Source: Isohypsibius dastychi
Taxonomy: Eukaryota > Tardigrada > Eutardigrada > Parachela > Isohypsibiidae
DNA: 18,233 nucleotides
Direction of reading: 5' to 3'
Assembly (NCBI GenBank): GCA_034696485.1
Contig: JAQIWT010000553.1
Location: forward strand, 1 to 18,233
Part shown: piece after piece, positions 1-9,797 of the stretch
Layout of the letters: the number at the start of each line of letters is the position of its first letter
Position numbering within the stretch: the stretch's first letter is position 1
Translations under genes and position numbers: made by a program
The notes under the pieces: model-generated
Told to the model about the DNA's origin: nothing
The model's input: only the letters and a program-made list of their open reading frames with translations
The model's database searches: none

Positions 1-157
1 AGTTCGTACAATCGATGAATTGGTCAACATTCTGATAATTTGGGGGCTTATCGGCTGCTTAATCCTTGATCGATAATGCAGTGGCTCAAATGCCGAATTC
101 TGGCCTTGGGTACGTTCATAGAGATGGGTGCTGTGGAATGAAAAAAATTGAGTTCAC

Positions 158-1062
158 TAGAAGGTTGTTGAGGAGCACTGGCATGAACAGCAGACATGCT
201 CCAAAGAAAATGGAAAACAGAACTGGGTAATGGGTATGCCATCATTTCGTCCACTAAACACGTCATGAAATTTTCCATAGCTCCCACATCCACGACTGTT
301 TCTAAATGCACAGAATGTAAGTAAAGTGTTGAGAGTGAGGAGTTTACTTACATGACCCAATCCTCATTCCAGATGTGTAAGTTTGTGAGTGGGCAGTTCT
401 CAGCTCGAGCGGACCGTCGGTAGGCTACACAAAACCATATCAGTGAACAACTGTTGTTTCTATCACGCATGTGCTTACATGTCGGACGTAATAGTCACAA
501 AAATCTGGCAATACATAGGTGTGAAACAACTCATACGCCGCAGCAGCGAGCGCCAGTATCAAAACCAGGAAGAATCCAAACGTCGGTCAGAACTTCTGAG
601 TGAGCAGAAAAACCTGAACCCATAGATTCCTAACGGACCGAACCTGGAACACACAGCACAAAATAAAAGAAACGAACTTTAATGCCAGAATTACCGATAT
701 CGCTGCAAACTGGTACGTCGCAAACCCAACATGACCGGTTTGTTTGTCATGAAAGAAACAAGCGATGAATCCAATAGTCGATTCAAATAGCGCAATCTGT
801 ATTTACTAGTTCAACGAATCATAAAAGTGTTTCCGACTCTCCTCGATGCAAAAGCAAAGAATTCAGTGTCATTTTTGTCAGCCATTCTGTTTTTCTTACC
901 AGTGACCACAGCCCAAGCAGTTCTTTGATAAGAATCACAACCAACAACAAGACGAATATCACCAACGGTGCTGCTTCCGGCAAGCTCACACACACTCCGA
1001 TCTCTGATGCACTCTGGATCACAGAATATCTTTGTTTCGTTCACATCTGGATCGCAACGCTG
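158..1062 (-). pseudogene. TRPA channel-region pseudogene (copy B)
   Basis: This is a decayed copy of the transmembrane part of the TRPA gene at 13475-17914, in the same orientation. Pieces can be aligned in order: the S1-S2 loop and S2 (about 900-1062, with the CDPDVNET and VILIKELLGLW motifs), S3-S4 (up to 840), S5 (about 480-650), the pre-pore exon (about 358-425) and the pore/S6 exon (158-301, MENFMT and DEMMAYP). Splice sites are often still recognisable. Lesions seen: an extra GTGT before S2 that shifts the frame, a TAG in the S3 exon where the intact gene reads SLNYIQ, and an indel before S6, so that the conserved FMPVLLNNLL stretch sits in another frame. Its first intron is closer to copy A (11188-12225) than to the intact gene, so A and B probably share a non-functional ancestor. 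The last exons are absent. It could still be transcribed, but cannot encode a full channel. Confidence 0.8.
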
Positions 1063-1341
1063 TTTATTCACTTTCGTATCGCTGGGTCAATTCGAAAATG
1101 AGGAAATCCACGAGGATCGCCACTTAACCTCTTTAATAATCATTCCCTCTACCAAATCAATCGCTAAAGAAAATACCGACAATCGCAAAAACAACAGCAA
1201 TACCTCATTAAGGGGAAGTTAGAAGGAAAATGTTCGAGTGCTGTTTCGAAATAAAACAGCTTTCAGGTTAATAATTCTTGAACAGGATAGGAGCCGCTGA
1301 TCTGTCCAGCATTGAACCAATCAGAAAAATACCATTTACGT

Positions 1342-3471
1342 TTACTTCAGGCCGTGATTCAACTCCATGAGACGTTCCTGAATCTTCTCGAGCATATCAT
1401 CTCCGATTTCACGCAGCTGCATCAGTCCGCCAGAAGCACAAAATAGCACCATATTTGCTGCAATGAAATCCAGAGACTTCTTCTGAAGCAGTCCGAGGCT
1501 ATGTTCGTCAGCAAGCTTCAAGATTGTCAAGACGTTTTCGAAATTCAGCTGTTTGATCAGTTCTTCCACACATGCCTTCTCCAACGGATCAATCTTGTAT
1601 TTATTAGCAGCGACAACTAACTTCTCAGCCATTTTCGGATTCCATTCGTCTTTTCCATACATGTAACCGATCATAGCGCTGATGGTTGCTCCATCCAAAT
1701 CCTTAATGACACAAATTCCGGTAACAGTTTCTTTCAAAGGATGCTTGAACATGGCAGCGAAGACGGTGCTGTGCATAGACAGAATGAATCTGTGAGCGCG
1801 GAGTTCTTTGGAATCGGATGAGATAAGGAGCACGTCACCAGTTTCATGGCTTCCCTCTTTTTGTAGGAGGTTGACCAAGATGGCAGACGGAATTGAACGC
1901 TTCACTACAGTTCCTCCCGAGATGATTTTGTAGCGAATATCGACATGGATATGCAAGTTGTCGTCAAAACGCATGCACTTCTCGATGTCCTCGTGAGAAA
2001 ATGGGTTCCATCCGAGGGCTTCAATGGTCTCCCCATTCCGTTTGCCAAGAACCGCGGTCATGCAGCCATATTTCATTAAAGAATTACCAAAACGATCTTG
2101 TATTCTACAAATCAATATGGTCAGCCGGAGTTACGAGGCGACGATGGAAGACATACCCAAAAGTATAAGTGCATTCAGCTTCAACATCCAAGGTACTCTC
2201 CAGAGACAAGTAGATGCCAAGGAAATTGGTCTTCAAACCATCCTGTTCCTCCATCTCGAGTGTTTGGACATGGAGCTTCCAGACAGATCCTTCTCCAATC
2301 AGTCGAAGATCTTGGTGTGGTCCGTAAGCAAAAAGTTCAGTGAATGAGTTCTTTTTGGTCGAGAATCCTTTCAGAATGTAATCGATCGAACTTTTGTAGA
2401 AGCCTTCCTGAGTTTTCTTCAACATGCCATCTCTTTTCTGACGCAGTTGTATCAGCCCGCCAGAAGCACAAAAGTGTACCATATTTGCTGCGATGAAATC
2501 CAGAGTCTTCTTTCGAAGCATTTGGAAGCTATGTTCTTCAGCGATGATCAAGAATTCCAGAACGTTTTCGATATTCAACTGTTTGAGCAGTTGAACAACG
2601 CACGCTCTCTCCAACGGACCAATCTTGTGCTCCTTTGCAGCGACAACCATCTTCATCGCTAATTTCGGATTCCATTCGTCGTTTTCATACATATAATTAA
2701 TCATCGCGTTGATGGTTCCTCCATCAGAATCCTCACTGACCCAACTTTCCGTTGCCGTTCCGTTGGGCTGATTTTTTAGGACGGCCGCAATAATGGCGCT
2801 GTGCATGGAAGAAATGAATCTATGCACTCGAAATTCTTGGGGATCGGAGGAGAAGAGAAGGACGTTAGCAGATTCAACACTAGTTTGCTTTTGAAGCAGT
2901 TTCAGGAAGTTGTCCAATGAAGTCCTTTCGATCGCTGAGATGATTTTGTAACGAATATCAACATGGATGTGCAGGCTGTCATCAAAGAGCATGCTGCTTT
3001 CAATGTCTTGATGAGAAAAGGCATTTCTCAATCCCCAGCTTCCAATATCTTCCCCACTCCGTTTTCCGAGAGTGTAATAACATGTGCGAGGTTTCGTCAA
3101 GGAGTCCCCAGTTGGATTTCGTAGTCTACAGAATTATTGTAAGACAAAATGATTGTGTTATGACAGAAAACATACCCAAAAGTATAAGTGCATTCAGCTT
3201 CGACATCCAAGACGCTCTCCAGCGACAAGGAGCAGCCAAGAAAATTGGTTTTCTTACTACCCTGATCCTTCACGACGAGTGGGCACACATGGAGCTTCCA
3301 AATGGAGCCTTCTCCTAACAGTCGAAGATCTCGGTGATGGCCGTACGCATAGACAAAGGTGCTTGAGGTATTTTTGGTCGAAAATCCCTTCAGAACGTAG
3401 TCTATTGAACTTGAGAAAACGTCACCTTTCTCCTGGCCTTCGAAAATTGCACATTTCCCTTTATCAGACAT
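1342..3471 (-). CDS. Double MATH-BTB protein (MATH-BTB-MATH-BTB)
   Basis: Three exons (3471-3176, 3125-2157, 2104-1342) join in frame to 675 residues. The two introns are 50 and 52 bp, with GTATGT donors. The first ATG is at 3471, with A at -3. Domain order: MATH about 13-163, BTB about 181-285 with a BACK-like tail, MATH about 345-484, BTB about 510-610 with a second tail. Both BTB domains carry the dVLL.SSD...RvHRFi.SMHS pattern. The two halves are clearly paralogous, for example SSIDYVLKGFSTK and SSIDYILKGFSTK, each with one intron at the same place and phase. The frame runs from the first BTB tail straight into the second MATH with no stop or intron. By family knowledge, MATH-BTB proteins (such as C. 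elegans MEL-26) bind CUL-3 through BTB and substrates through MATH, so this is probably a ubiquitin-ligase adaptor. Usual members carry one MATH and one BTB. It is divergent from the F-box gene at 4051. Confidence 0.85.
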
Positions 3472-4050
3472 GATTCTCGTTGGTGAATGTACGATCAAAG
3501 GTGGGAAATTTGGGGACGTTCAATCAACTGATGTGGTGAGAGATCTCTTAAACATTTGTCCCCCCTCCCCCTTACTCCCTGATACCACCGCAAGTTCCGT
3601 CCGTTCTTTGTCTCCACCATCCTTGATTTAAGAGCCTTGTCGTTCTTTGTCTGATTCTGTTTGAAATCGTGACGGGTATAACGTCACTGGCTCACTGCAT
3701 CTTAATCAAGGGGAAGCTGAATAAACTTACCTACTCTACCTCTGACTCTCAATTCTGAAATTTTGAGGGGAAATGACGGAAAATCGTGATTTTTAGGCAG
3801 TGGTGGAGCTCTGGGGGGGGGGGGCAGATTTACCGTGAAAAAGTTTTAGTCGGAGAAACTATGTAAGGCTTTCCGTATCGGTTTCAAACGGTTTGAAACA
3901 GTTCGGCTAACAGTTTTGTATCGGCTTCAAACCGGTTCATCCCGTTCCGAAAACCGAATTATAAAGCATTTGTGTTGCTGCTTGCTCACATAGCTTGGTG
4001 TTCTGCATTAGCTGCTGCAGTTAAATGAATCGTGCAATCCAAAGTTTTTT
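3472..4050. promoter_or_regulatory. Divergent intergenic/promoter region
   Basis: This 579-bp gap separates the start codons of the MATH-BTB gene (minus) and the F-box gene (plus), so it should hold both promoters. It contains a 12-G run (3813-3824), a near-perfect palindrome GTTTCAAACGGTTTGAAAC (3881-3899) followed by further GGTTTCAAAC/CCGGTTCA-like words to about 3955, and TATAAA at 3960-3965, about 85 bp before the F-box gene's first ATG. No coding exon was recognised. The promoter role is inferred from position only. Confidence 0.4.
3813..3824. repeat. Mono-G tract (12 G)
   Basis: An uninterrupted run of twelve G residues lies in the divergent intergenic region. Long mono-G/C tracts are a known feature of Caenorhabditis genomes and are prone to deletion when the DOG-1 helicase is lost. 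Two further tracts lie in TRPA introns (16546-16557, 12 C on this strand, and 16826-16835, 10 G). Confidence 0.9.
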
Positions 4051-7000
4051 ATGTGTTGTGTAGCGTGTCGTTTGTTTACTTGGATGCTTGAAATGGAAAT
4101 TCAGGATTGTTGTTTCGTGCGTGGTGCTCTGAAAAGGGACAGAATGCAGTATGAGATGGCTGAACAACTTGATACAGCACAACCGTGCTCAGTCAACGAG
4201 TCACCGGATGAAACGTCGACTGGAATAGTTCGGTAAGTTGATAAAGTCAGTTCGATAGCTTACGAATTTCCAGGTAACTCATTAACGCGAGACGGGACAG
4301 TGAAAATTTACAAATATAAGCCATTGTCGTCCATCTGTTTATGTCCTTCTGGATACTGTGGCAGTTTTTTGGTGAGCATTCCGTCGGCTACATCAGAATT
4401 ACAAATCTTTAAATTTCTGAGCCAAAAGGGTTCCCAAGCACATTGAATCTGAGAGTCTTCTTTGTACAAAACGTTAATTGAGCTTATTTCCATGTCTTAA
4501 TTGTGGAACAGGCAGTGCATTACCAGCATCGCGACATGGATCAGCAGAGAGTTTTCAAAAGTTTTCTACGGAAAAACCAATTCTATTCTTCTGTCAGCTT
4601 GAAAGCTTCCCCTAGTTTCGACTTTGAAAATTTTCGTGATGCTCGGAAAATATAATTTGCTAAGCAAAGTTAGCAAATGCGAATTTTAGTTAAAATTGGG
4701 AATTCCCGCCAACGGTCCGGTTTTGAAGTTCGACATTTTCAGAATCAAGATCAGCTCATGACTTCTGTTCACAAAAGATTATCAAAGTTTGACTGTTCAG
4801 AAACATCCCGTGTGCTTGGATGAATTGGTCTTTACTTTTCCAGCATTCAAGTTTTGCCCGTGCAGTCCAATTTTCTTCTCACAAGTCAGTTAAAGCAGCC
4901 TGGAATTTGAAGTGTCATTGAAGCTGCAGATATCTTTCGCCTGATCAAAAATATTACACCAAATTATGATTATTTTTTGCAGGATTGACGACTTGCCGGA
5001 AGAGGTTATGACGATGATTTTTATGGAACTCAGTTCTGTTGCAAGGAAGCGATGCCAAAGGTACACTGAGCACTAGCTACTAAATTTTACATCAAGTTAT
5101 CGAGTGCACAGGGTGAATTGTGAATTGTGAAAATATCATGCTCAATCAATTCTCACCTTCGGGTCGCGACAGTACAGCAGTATCAAACAGAAAGTTATCC
5201 TGCAGTGTCTCCAAAAAGTGGCTCAGGATTCTTCGTGGAGTCAAGAAGCTGCGGAGCCATGTCCGATTGTCGTTACCGGAAGAACAAGACGAGGAGTGTA
5301 AAGATGAAAAATTTCACAGATGGTTTTTATACATTATTGAAATCGGACTCCAGCTGGTTTCGTCGGAGACCGAAGTTCTGCAACTTGATGGAAAACAAGA
5401 GAACTGCGACGCTAATAGTTTCGATTGGAGGACATTCATCGGAATTCTGTTCACAAAGTGCATCAACTTGCGTGCCGAAAATCAGGTCCTACACGCCCGC
5501 CGGATCGAGATTATTTTATCGGACCGCTGCATTGTTGACTGGAATATGAACTCGGAGTTCGCTTCGGAACAGGCATTCATCCGTGACGCCGGAAAGCTTC
5601 GAATTCGTTCGTCTTGGATCATACCAGTATTCAACTCTAAGTACCGAAGTATTGTCTGTCGCAGTCCGGTGTTCTGGGTTGAAGACGTTGAGTTAGATGG
5701 CCACTCCGCATCTAGCCAGCTTGAGATTTTCGCCTCTGATTCCGGACCGCTCACTCGGGAGGAGACCCACTCTCTTGACCGTATTCGTGAAACAATCCAT
5801 CACTCAAAGCTAGCCATCTTGTCGAATTTTTTGAAAGAGTAAGTCCAGTTTAGAAGTTAGCCTCGAATAAACGTTATATGTGAACATGATTTCTCTAGGA
5901 ACGGTATGGAAGTCAACATCAACAAACTCTTCTCTGAAGTTGCTAGCGGACGCTGTATCGCGAAATTTTTGGCAGAACTTGTCATTGAATTCATGGAGGA
6001 AGTGGGAGTTGGTGAAGGTATGACGCGACAATCATAAACACTTAACAATCATTTTTCCGCGATTTAATGCCTCGTGTGTAACCGTTTTTTTGAACTCCCT
6101 GTTTTCTTGAACCCGTGGTTCACAAACCCCGTTTTTGTGAACCGTTCGAGGTTCACAAACCCCATTTTCTTGAACCCGACCGTTTTTCTGAACCGGTTCA
6201 CAAAACCCGTTTTCTTGAACCCTCCACCGTTCACGGTTTTTTCACTTGCAAATAAGGGAGAACAGTTCATCTCATGGTACAGCTCTTTCCACAGACAACT
6301 CACGTTCGGGGGTAAGGTGCGGTGTGTGAAAGAAGCAGGAGTACCAGTCTTTACCTTTGAGAACGGCTGACTGAAAAGCTGAAACTGAAACTAAAACTGA
6401 GCTGTAATATGAGCTGAGCTATCATCCCTAATTTGCAAGTGAAATAACCGTAAACGGTGGTGGGTTCAAGAAAACGGGTTTTGTGAACCTGTTCAGAAAA
6501 ACGGTTGGGTTCAATAAAACGGGGTTTGTGAACCTTGACCGGTTCACAAAAACGGGGTTTGTGAACCCCGGGTTCAAGAAAACGGGGAGTTCACAAAAAC
6601 GGTTACACTCGTGGTCGGTTAGATTGGGCAACGTATCTCTCTGCCAGCACTCGCTCAACATTCGAGGTCAGAAAAATGTTCTTCGTCAGCTAGAGGCGGA
6701 ACGTTGACAAAAAGACTGATAATATATTAGTCTTTTAAAAATACGAAATCATTCGAAGTGGATAGAGTCTACTCAGGCCACTCTAATTTTTTTCTTTGCC
6801 GAGAAACTGGACTCACAGGCTTCACAATCAGTGAGTAAGGACCGAGCCTCTGAAAGAGACAGAGAGTACACACAAATGCCGGTGCTCACTCAAGAATATT
6901 GGGTATTACTGTAGTATCCTTGGATCGGCACACTTAACTCTGCTGACCTATGTGCATGTGATGTACCGTTCTCAAATGCGCACCTCTAAACAAGAATTGA

Positions 7001-7185
7001 ATTCAAATGTATATTTTTCCTAGAGAATTCTCACCCGCTCTGTAGTCTGACATTGACCCTTGGTTATATGAACATCTAGTTTCGATATTCCCTCTTCCTC
7101 ACCTTTTCTGGTTTCAGATATCGGATATGATTACCGACATTCATCACCTCCACCTCAACGGCATCCTCTGCGTGTTTTTTGGTAG
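4051..7185 (+). CDS. F-box protein
   Basis: Five exons join in frame: 4051-4232, 4983-5060, 5191-5838, 5899-6017 and 7118-7185, giving 364 residues. The F-box spans about residues 64-100: LPEEVMTMIF in exon 2 and the VSKKW end in exon 3. F-box proteins bind SKP1 and place substrates on CUL1 ligases. The 260 residues after the F-box match nothing I recognise; they are rich in hydrophobic/charged segments, and I see no clear LRR or WD repeat. The exon 3 acceptor at 5190 gives a compact F-box; one at 5172 is also in frame. The start may be a later ATG (4084 or 4093). The exon 4 donor (AAG/GTATGA) joins in phase to TGGTTTCAG at 7117 and ends at TAG 7183-7185; without that splice the frame stops at 6037 (348 residues). 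The 750-bp first intron (4233-4982) shows no exon. The last intron holds a foldback element. Confidence 0.65.
6072..6612. mobile_element. Foldback / MITE-like inverted repeat
   Basis: Two arms of about 188 bp (6072-6259 and 6425-6612) are imperfect inverted copies of each other around a spacer of about 165 bp. The outer ends read CGTGTGTAACCG and CGGTTACACTCG; the inner ends read TTCACTTGCAAATAAGGGA and its near complement. Inside the arms, short words of the GGTTCA..AAAACGGG type recur and are themselves palindromic (GTTCACAAA...TTTGTGAAC), so each arm can fold into several small hairpins and the whole into one long one. No transposase ORF is present. I could not see a convincing target-site duplication. 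A non-autonomous foldback element is the best reading. It lies in the last intron, or just past the end, of the F-box gene. Confidence 0.6.
6709..6737. repeat. Small AT-rich hairpin
   Basis: AAAAGACT and AGTCTTTT flank a short AT-rich loop. The structure sits about 100 bp right of the foldback element, in the same intron. No function can be assigned; it may be a remnant of another small element. Confidence 0.4.
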
Positions 7186-7523
7186 GTCTCAGTCTCACAA
7201 TCCTTATCTGCGAACGGCATTGTGATTTCTCCGAAGAATTCCAATACTGATTTATAACTATATCTTTCTCTTCTGGCTAATGGCGCTTGAAACTGTTGGT
7301 TTTGATTACGCTTGATTCTTTGCTTGCAAGTTCTTATGTTTATTTCTGTTCAATCTGCAAAGTCCAATCGTGTGAAAGTTCAAGAGAACTTTTGCGAACC
7401 AAAGACATAAAAAACAGATGAAGTCAACGAAAGTTTGCAAAAGAATCCGAATTCTTAACATTGAGTTTTCTCATAATCCCTCAAGGAAATCGAAATCGGT
7501 CTTCCTATGCAATTTTGCGTCTC
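6945..7523. repeat. Segmental duplication, copy 1
   Basis: This stretch aligns along its length, in the same orientation, with 13008-13557. Shared landmarks include the CACCTTTTCTGGTTTCAG acceptor (7101-7117 against 13145-13161), CATTCATCACCTCCA, ATCTGCGAACGGCATTGTG, TTTATTTCTGTTCAATC-like sequence and CAATTTTGCGTC at the end. The unit covers the end of an intron, the last F-box exon, a convergent 3' region and the start of the TRPA terminal exon. By eye the copies differ at roughly one base in six with small indels, so the duplication is not recent. Confidence 0.8.
7450..7523 (-). pseudogene. TRPA C-terminal exon relic
   Basis: On the minus strand this stretch matches the last codons of the TRPA gene (13475-13550). 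GACGCAAAATTGCA is shared, followed by a match to the TNLLEEITRKLN coding region. The relic has a net 5-bp insertion in that stretch, which shifts the frame and produces an early TGA. Similarity stops just past CAATTTTGCGTC, so only the tail of the exon was copied. Confidence 0.65.
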
Positions 7524-8137
7524 AATTAATCTTAAATCAGGCCAAAAAATGAATGGATTCGAAAATGATGAGCAATCATATGAGAGACCCGTTAAAATGC
7601 CGTAAGATTCAGGCTACAAACTCGTTTCCGATTTTTCGATTTTTTGATGATGCAGAACACGACACTTATAGATAGTTCTTGAATGAGATTCGCAGTGACA
7701 CAGTTTCCCTTTGACAAATCCAGCTCGAGAATAATGAAGTGAGTAACAAGAACAGCCGAGAACACCCAAGACTGGCGGCGGTCAAATGGCCTGATTTTTT
7801 GCCCTGATTTCATCTGAATAATCGCACTCTGGGGCGAATGACAGCCGAGAGAGGCTTATCAAGTGTAATCAGTAAAAGAAGCGGCGTGATGACCCAAACC
7901 AGGGTCTACTGTGTAATGCGTCGCAGATTGCGTTAGCCCTATCAGCATGCTGCAATGTTGTGTTATTCTCGTTCTTGTTCAATTTTCGCAGCTTTGAAAA
8001 GTTTCGCTATTCTGCGATTTCTGCAGGTATCCTTCACCTAAATTCCTGCGTATTTTCGATCGGTTTTCCATCAGTTGTACTCAAAACGTATCCATTCTTC
8101 TCTCTATCGCTGTCCACGCTTCATTCTACCTGTTGGA
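7524..8137. other. Intergenic region before the ankyrin-like gene
   Basis: No convincing exon was found. A 73-codon minus-strand frame (7592-7813) resembles nothing recognised. T-rich sequences ending in TTTTCGCAG (near 7991) and TTTCTGCAG (near 8027) are possible leader trans-splice acceptors upstream of the ATG at 8138. The promoter of the downstream gene is presumably here. Confidence 0.35.
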
Positions 8138-9673
8138 ATGGCAGAAACGGTGAGCAAGCTTTGAATTATTCTCATCCCGATTGTTGAAAATTTGTATTCT
8201 GTTTCTAGCGTCCGGAATCCCCAGATTTTGCTACACTGCGAAAAATCTCATCGTTCCTTGAATCGCATGAAGTGAAGGACACCATAAAGTTGAGTGATGT
8301 TGGATTGGTTAACCTGACAAAAAGACAGCTGGATTGTTTGTTTGTTCACGCTGCGGTTCGTTTCGGTGAAAACGAATACAATCCTCGCCCCCGAATCCAC
8401 CTTCTCGTTCTGAAGACTCTCTTGAAAAACGGAGCGGATATTTCATCAATGTGGCGGTCGGATGATTTTGGTTACGATGAAGCGCCGTTTGTGGAAATGT
8501 TTGATCGGTCCCAGGACACCTGGACAGCCACTGTTAAGGATATTGAATTCCTCATCAAAAAGAAGCAGGCTCTCTCAAATTTGCTGGAAGATGAACTGGG
8601 ACAGTGCTTTTCAAAGGCGCTTTTTAGCCAGGATGTTCGGCTTCTGCGAATATTGATTGACAACGGCGCCATCATGCCCGGTGATCGGGTTCTTCATGAA
8701 CTGGATTGGGTTTTTGAGGTTGGACAATACACCATGATGGAAAGAGTCGGACTGATTTTTGACCTCATCGTGGGAGGTAAAACGACCGTGGATTTGAAGA
8801 AGATTACGACGTTGGAGGGATTTATACCGGAAGTGCCGACGACGGTTCTTCAGTCACCGATTTGGTAAGGCCTGTGTTTTTACGTGTGGAAGTGTTGCAG
8901 TTAATTCGAACGCATGGTGGTCTTCGGCAAACCAAAAATTGTTGGTAACATTTTCAGTCGCAGTCTTTGGTTGAATTGTTTTTGCGTCTAGAAGTAAATT
9001 TATAATTAATAATTCAGGTTTAATCCACAAAATTTTATTTTATAGTGACTTCCTGAATTATGAGGAGAGAGACAAGGATTGTCTGAAAGCCTGGGGAAAA
9101 CAGTGGGACTTTTATTTGGGAAAAGGTCACCTTGCGCCGCCACCGGAAGCCTTTAGATACGCACTTACCAAGGGCAAACTCGGCTATGTATTTTGCGCCG
9201 TTTATTTATGTCTTGCGCGTGGAATTCAGGTGGAGTTTCCCGATCTGAAAATGGCGGATATATGTGAGTTCGACTGGACGGATACGAATGATTGGAGAAA
9301 GCAGCTTGCAGTTTTGCTCCAAGAGTTGATTCATAGATCTGGATATTCTTGTCCGCATTCGTTTTTGCTGACACTCAGCGAAATCAGTGGAGCTGGTCGA
9401 AAGGTTCCAAGCTTGAAAAATATCTCCGTCGCTGCGACTCGGAAAGGTTGGCTGGTTTCGGACAAGGAGGAACGGTTCTCGAGCTCGATTGTGGTTTTGC
9501 GACGTGCCCCAGTTCAGCCACGTCTGGTCCTTCCTCCAATGGTTCGGAATTTGATTCCTCCGGCATTGTGCGACGTGGTTTTGTTGAATGACCTGCGGAA
9601 AGATGATGGGGAAATTTCGGAATCCCTCCTTGAGGAAATTTCGGAATCTGAGACTGATACTGACAGTGACTGA
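8138..9673 (+). CDS. Ankyrin-like protein with possible SOCS box
   Basis: Three exons (8138-8149, 8209-8864, 9046-9673) join in frame to 431 residues. The 12-nt first coding exon encodes MAET; its GTGAGC donor and the TTTCTAG acceptor are in phase 0. Ankyrin-like helices are visible: LLVLKTLLKNGADIS at about 69-83 and VRLLRILIDNGA at about 147-158. Near the C-terminus (about 343-395) the segment PSLKNISVAATRKGW...PRLVLPPMVRNLI resembles the SOCS-box layout SLkxLcRxaIR...LPLPxrLxxYL. The protein ends in an acidic tail (SESETDTDSD). If the SOCS box is real, this would be an ASB-like adaptor for CUL2/CUL5 elongin ligases; that is inference from weak motifs. The exon structure and the coding character are much better supported than the function. 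The gene lies about 120 bp before the cyclophilin gene on the same strand, close enough to be co-transcribed as an operon. Confidence 0.7.
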
Positions 9674-9797
9674 TGTCAGTAGTTTTGCTAAGTCGTGCTA
9701 TTAATAATCTTCTGTTTCCGTGACTGTTTTCTTTTTGAGTGCGCTGCATGAATCTTTTTTTGATCGAATTCCTTTCATTTAATTGTTCTTTGTGGAC

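Noticed and set aside
2024-2347. Plus-strand frames opposite the MATH-BTB gene, including 2098-2343 and 3082-3473
   Set aside because: They are shadows of strongly conserved minus-strand MATH and BTB exons.
3469-3498. Upstream start at 3498 for the MATH-BTB gene
   Set aside because: The codon there is TTG. The first ATG in frame is at 3471 and has A at -3.
5112-5190. Acceptor at 5111 for exon 3 of the F-box gene
   Set aside because: It leads to a stop within a few codons in the incoming phase; the acceptor at 5190 keeps the frame and a compact F-box.
6072-6612. CRISPR-like array of short repeated words
   Set aside because: The words are unevenly spaced, alternate in orientation, form two inverted arms and lie in nematode intronic sequence.
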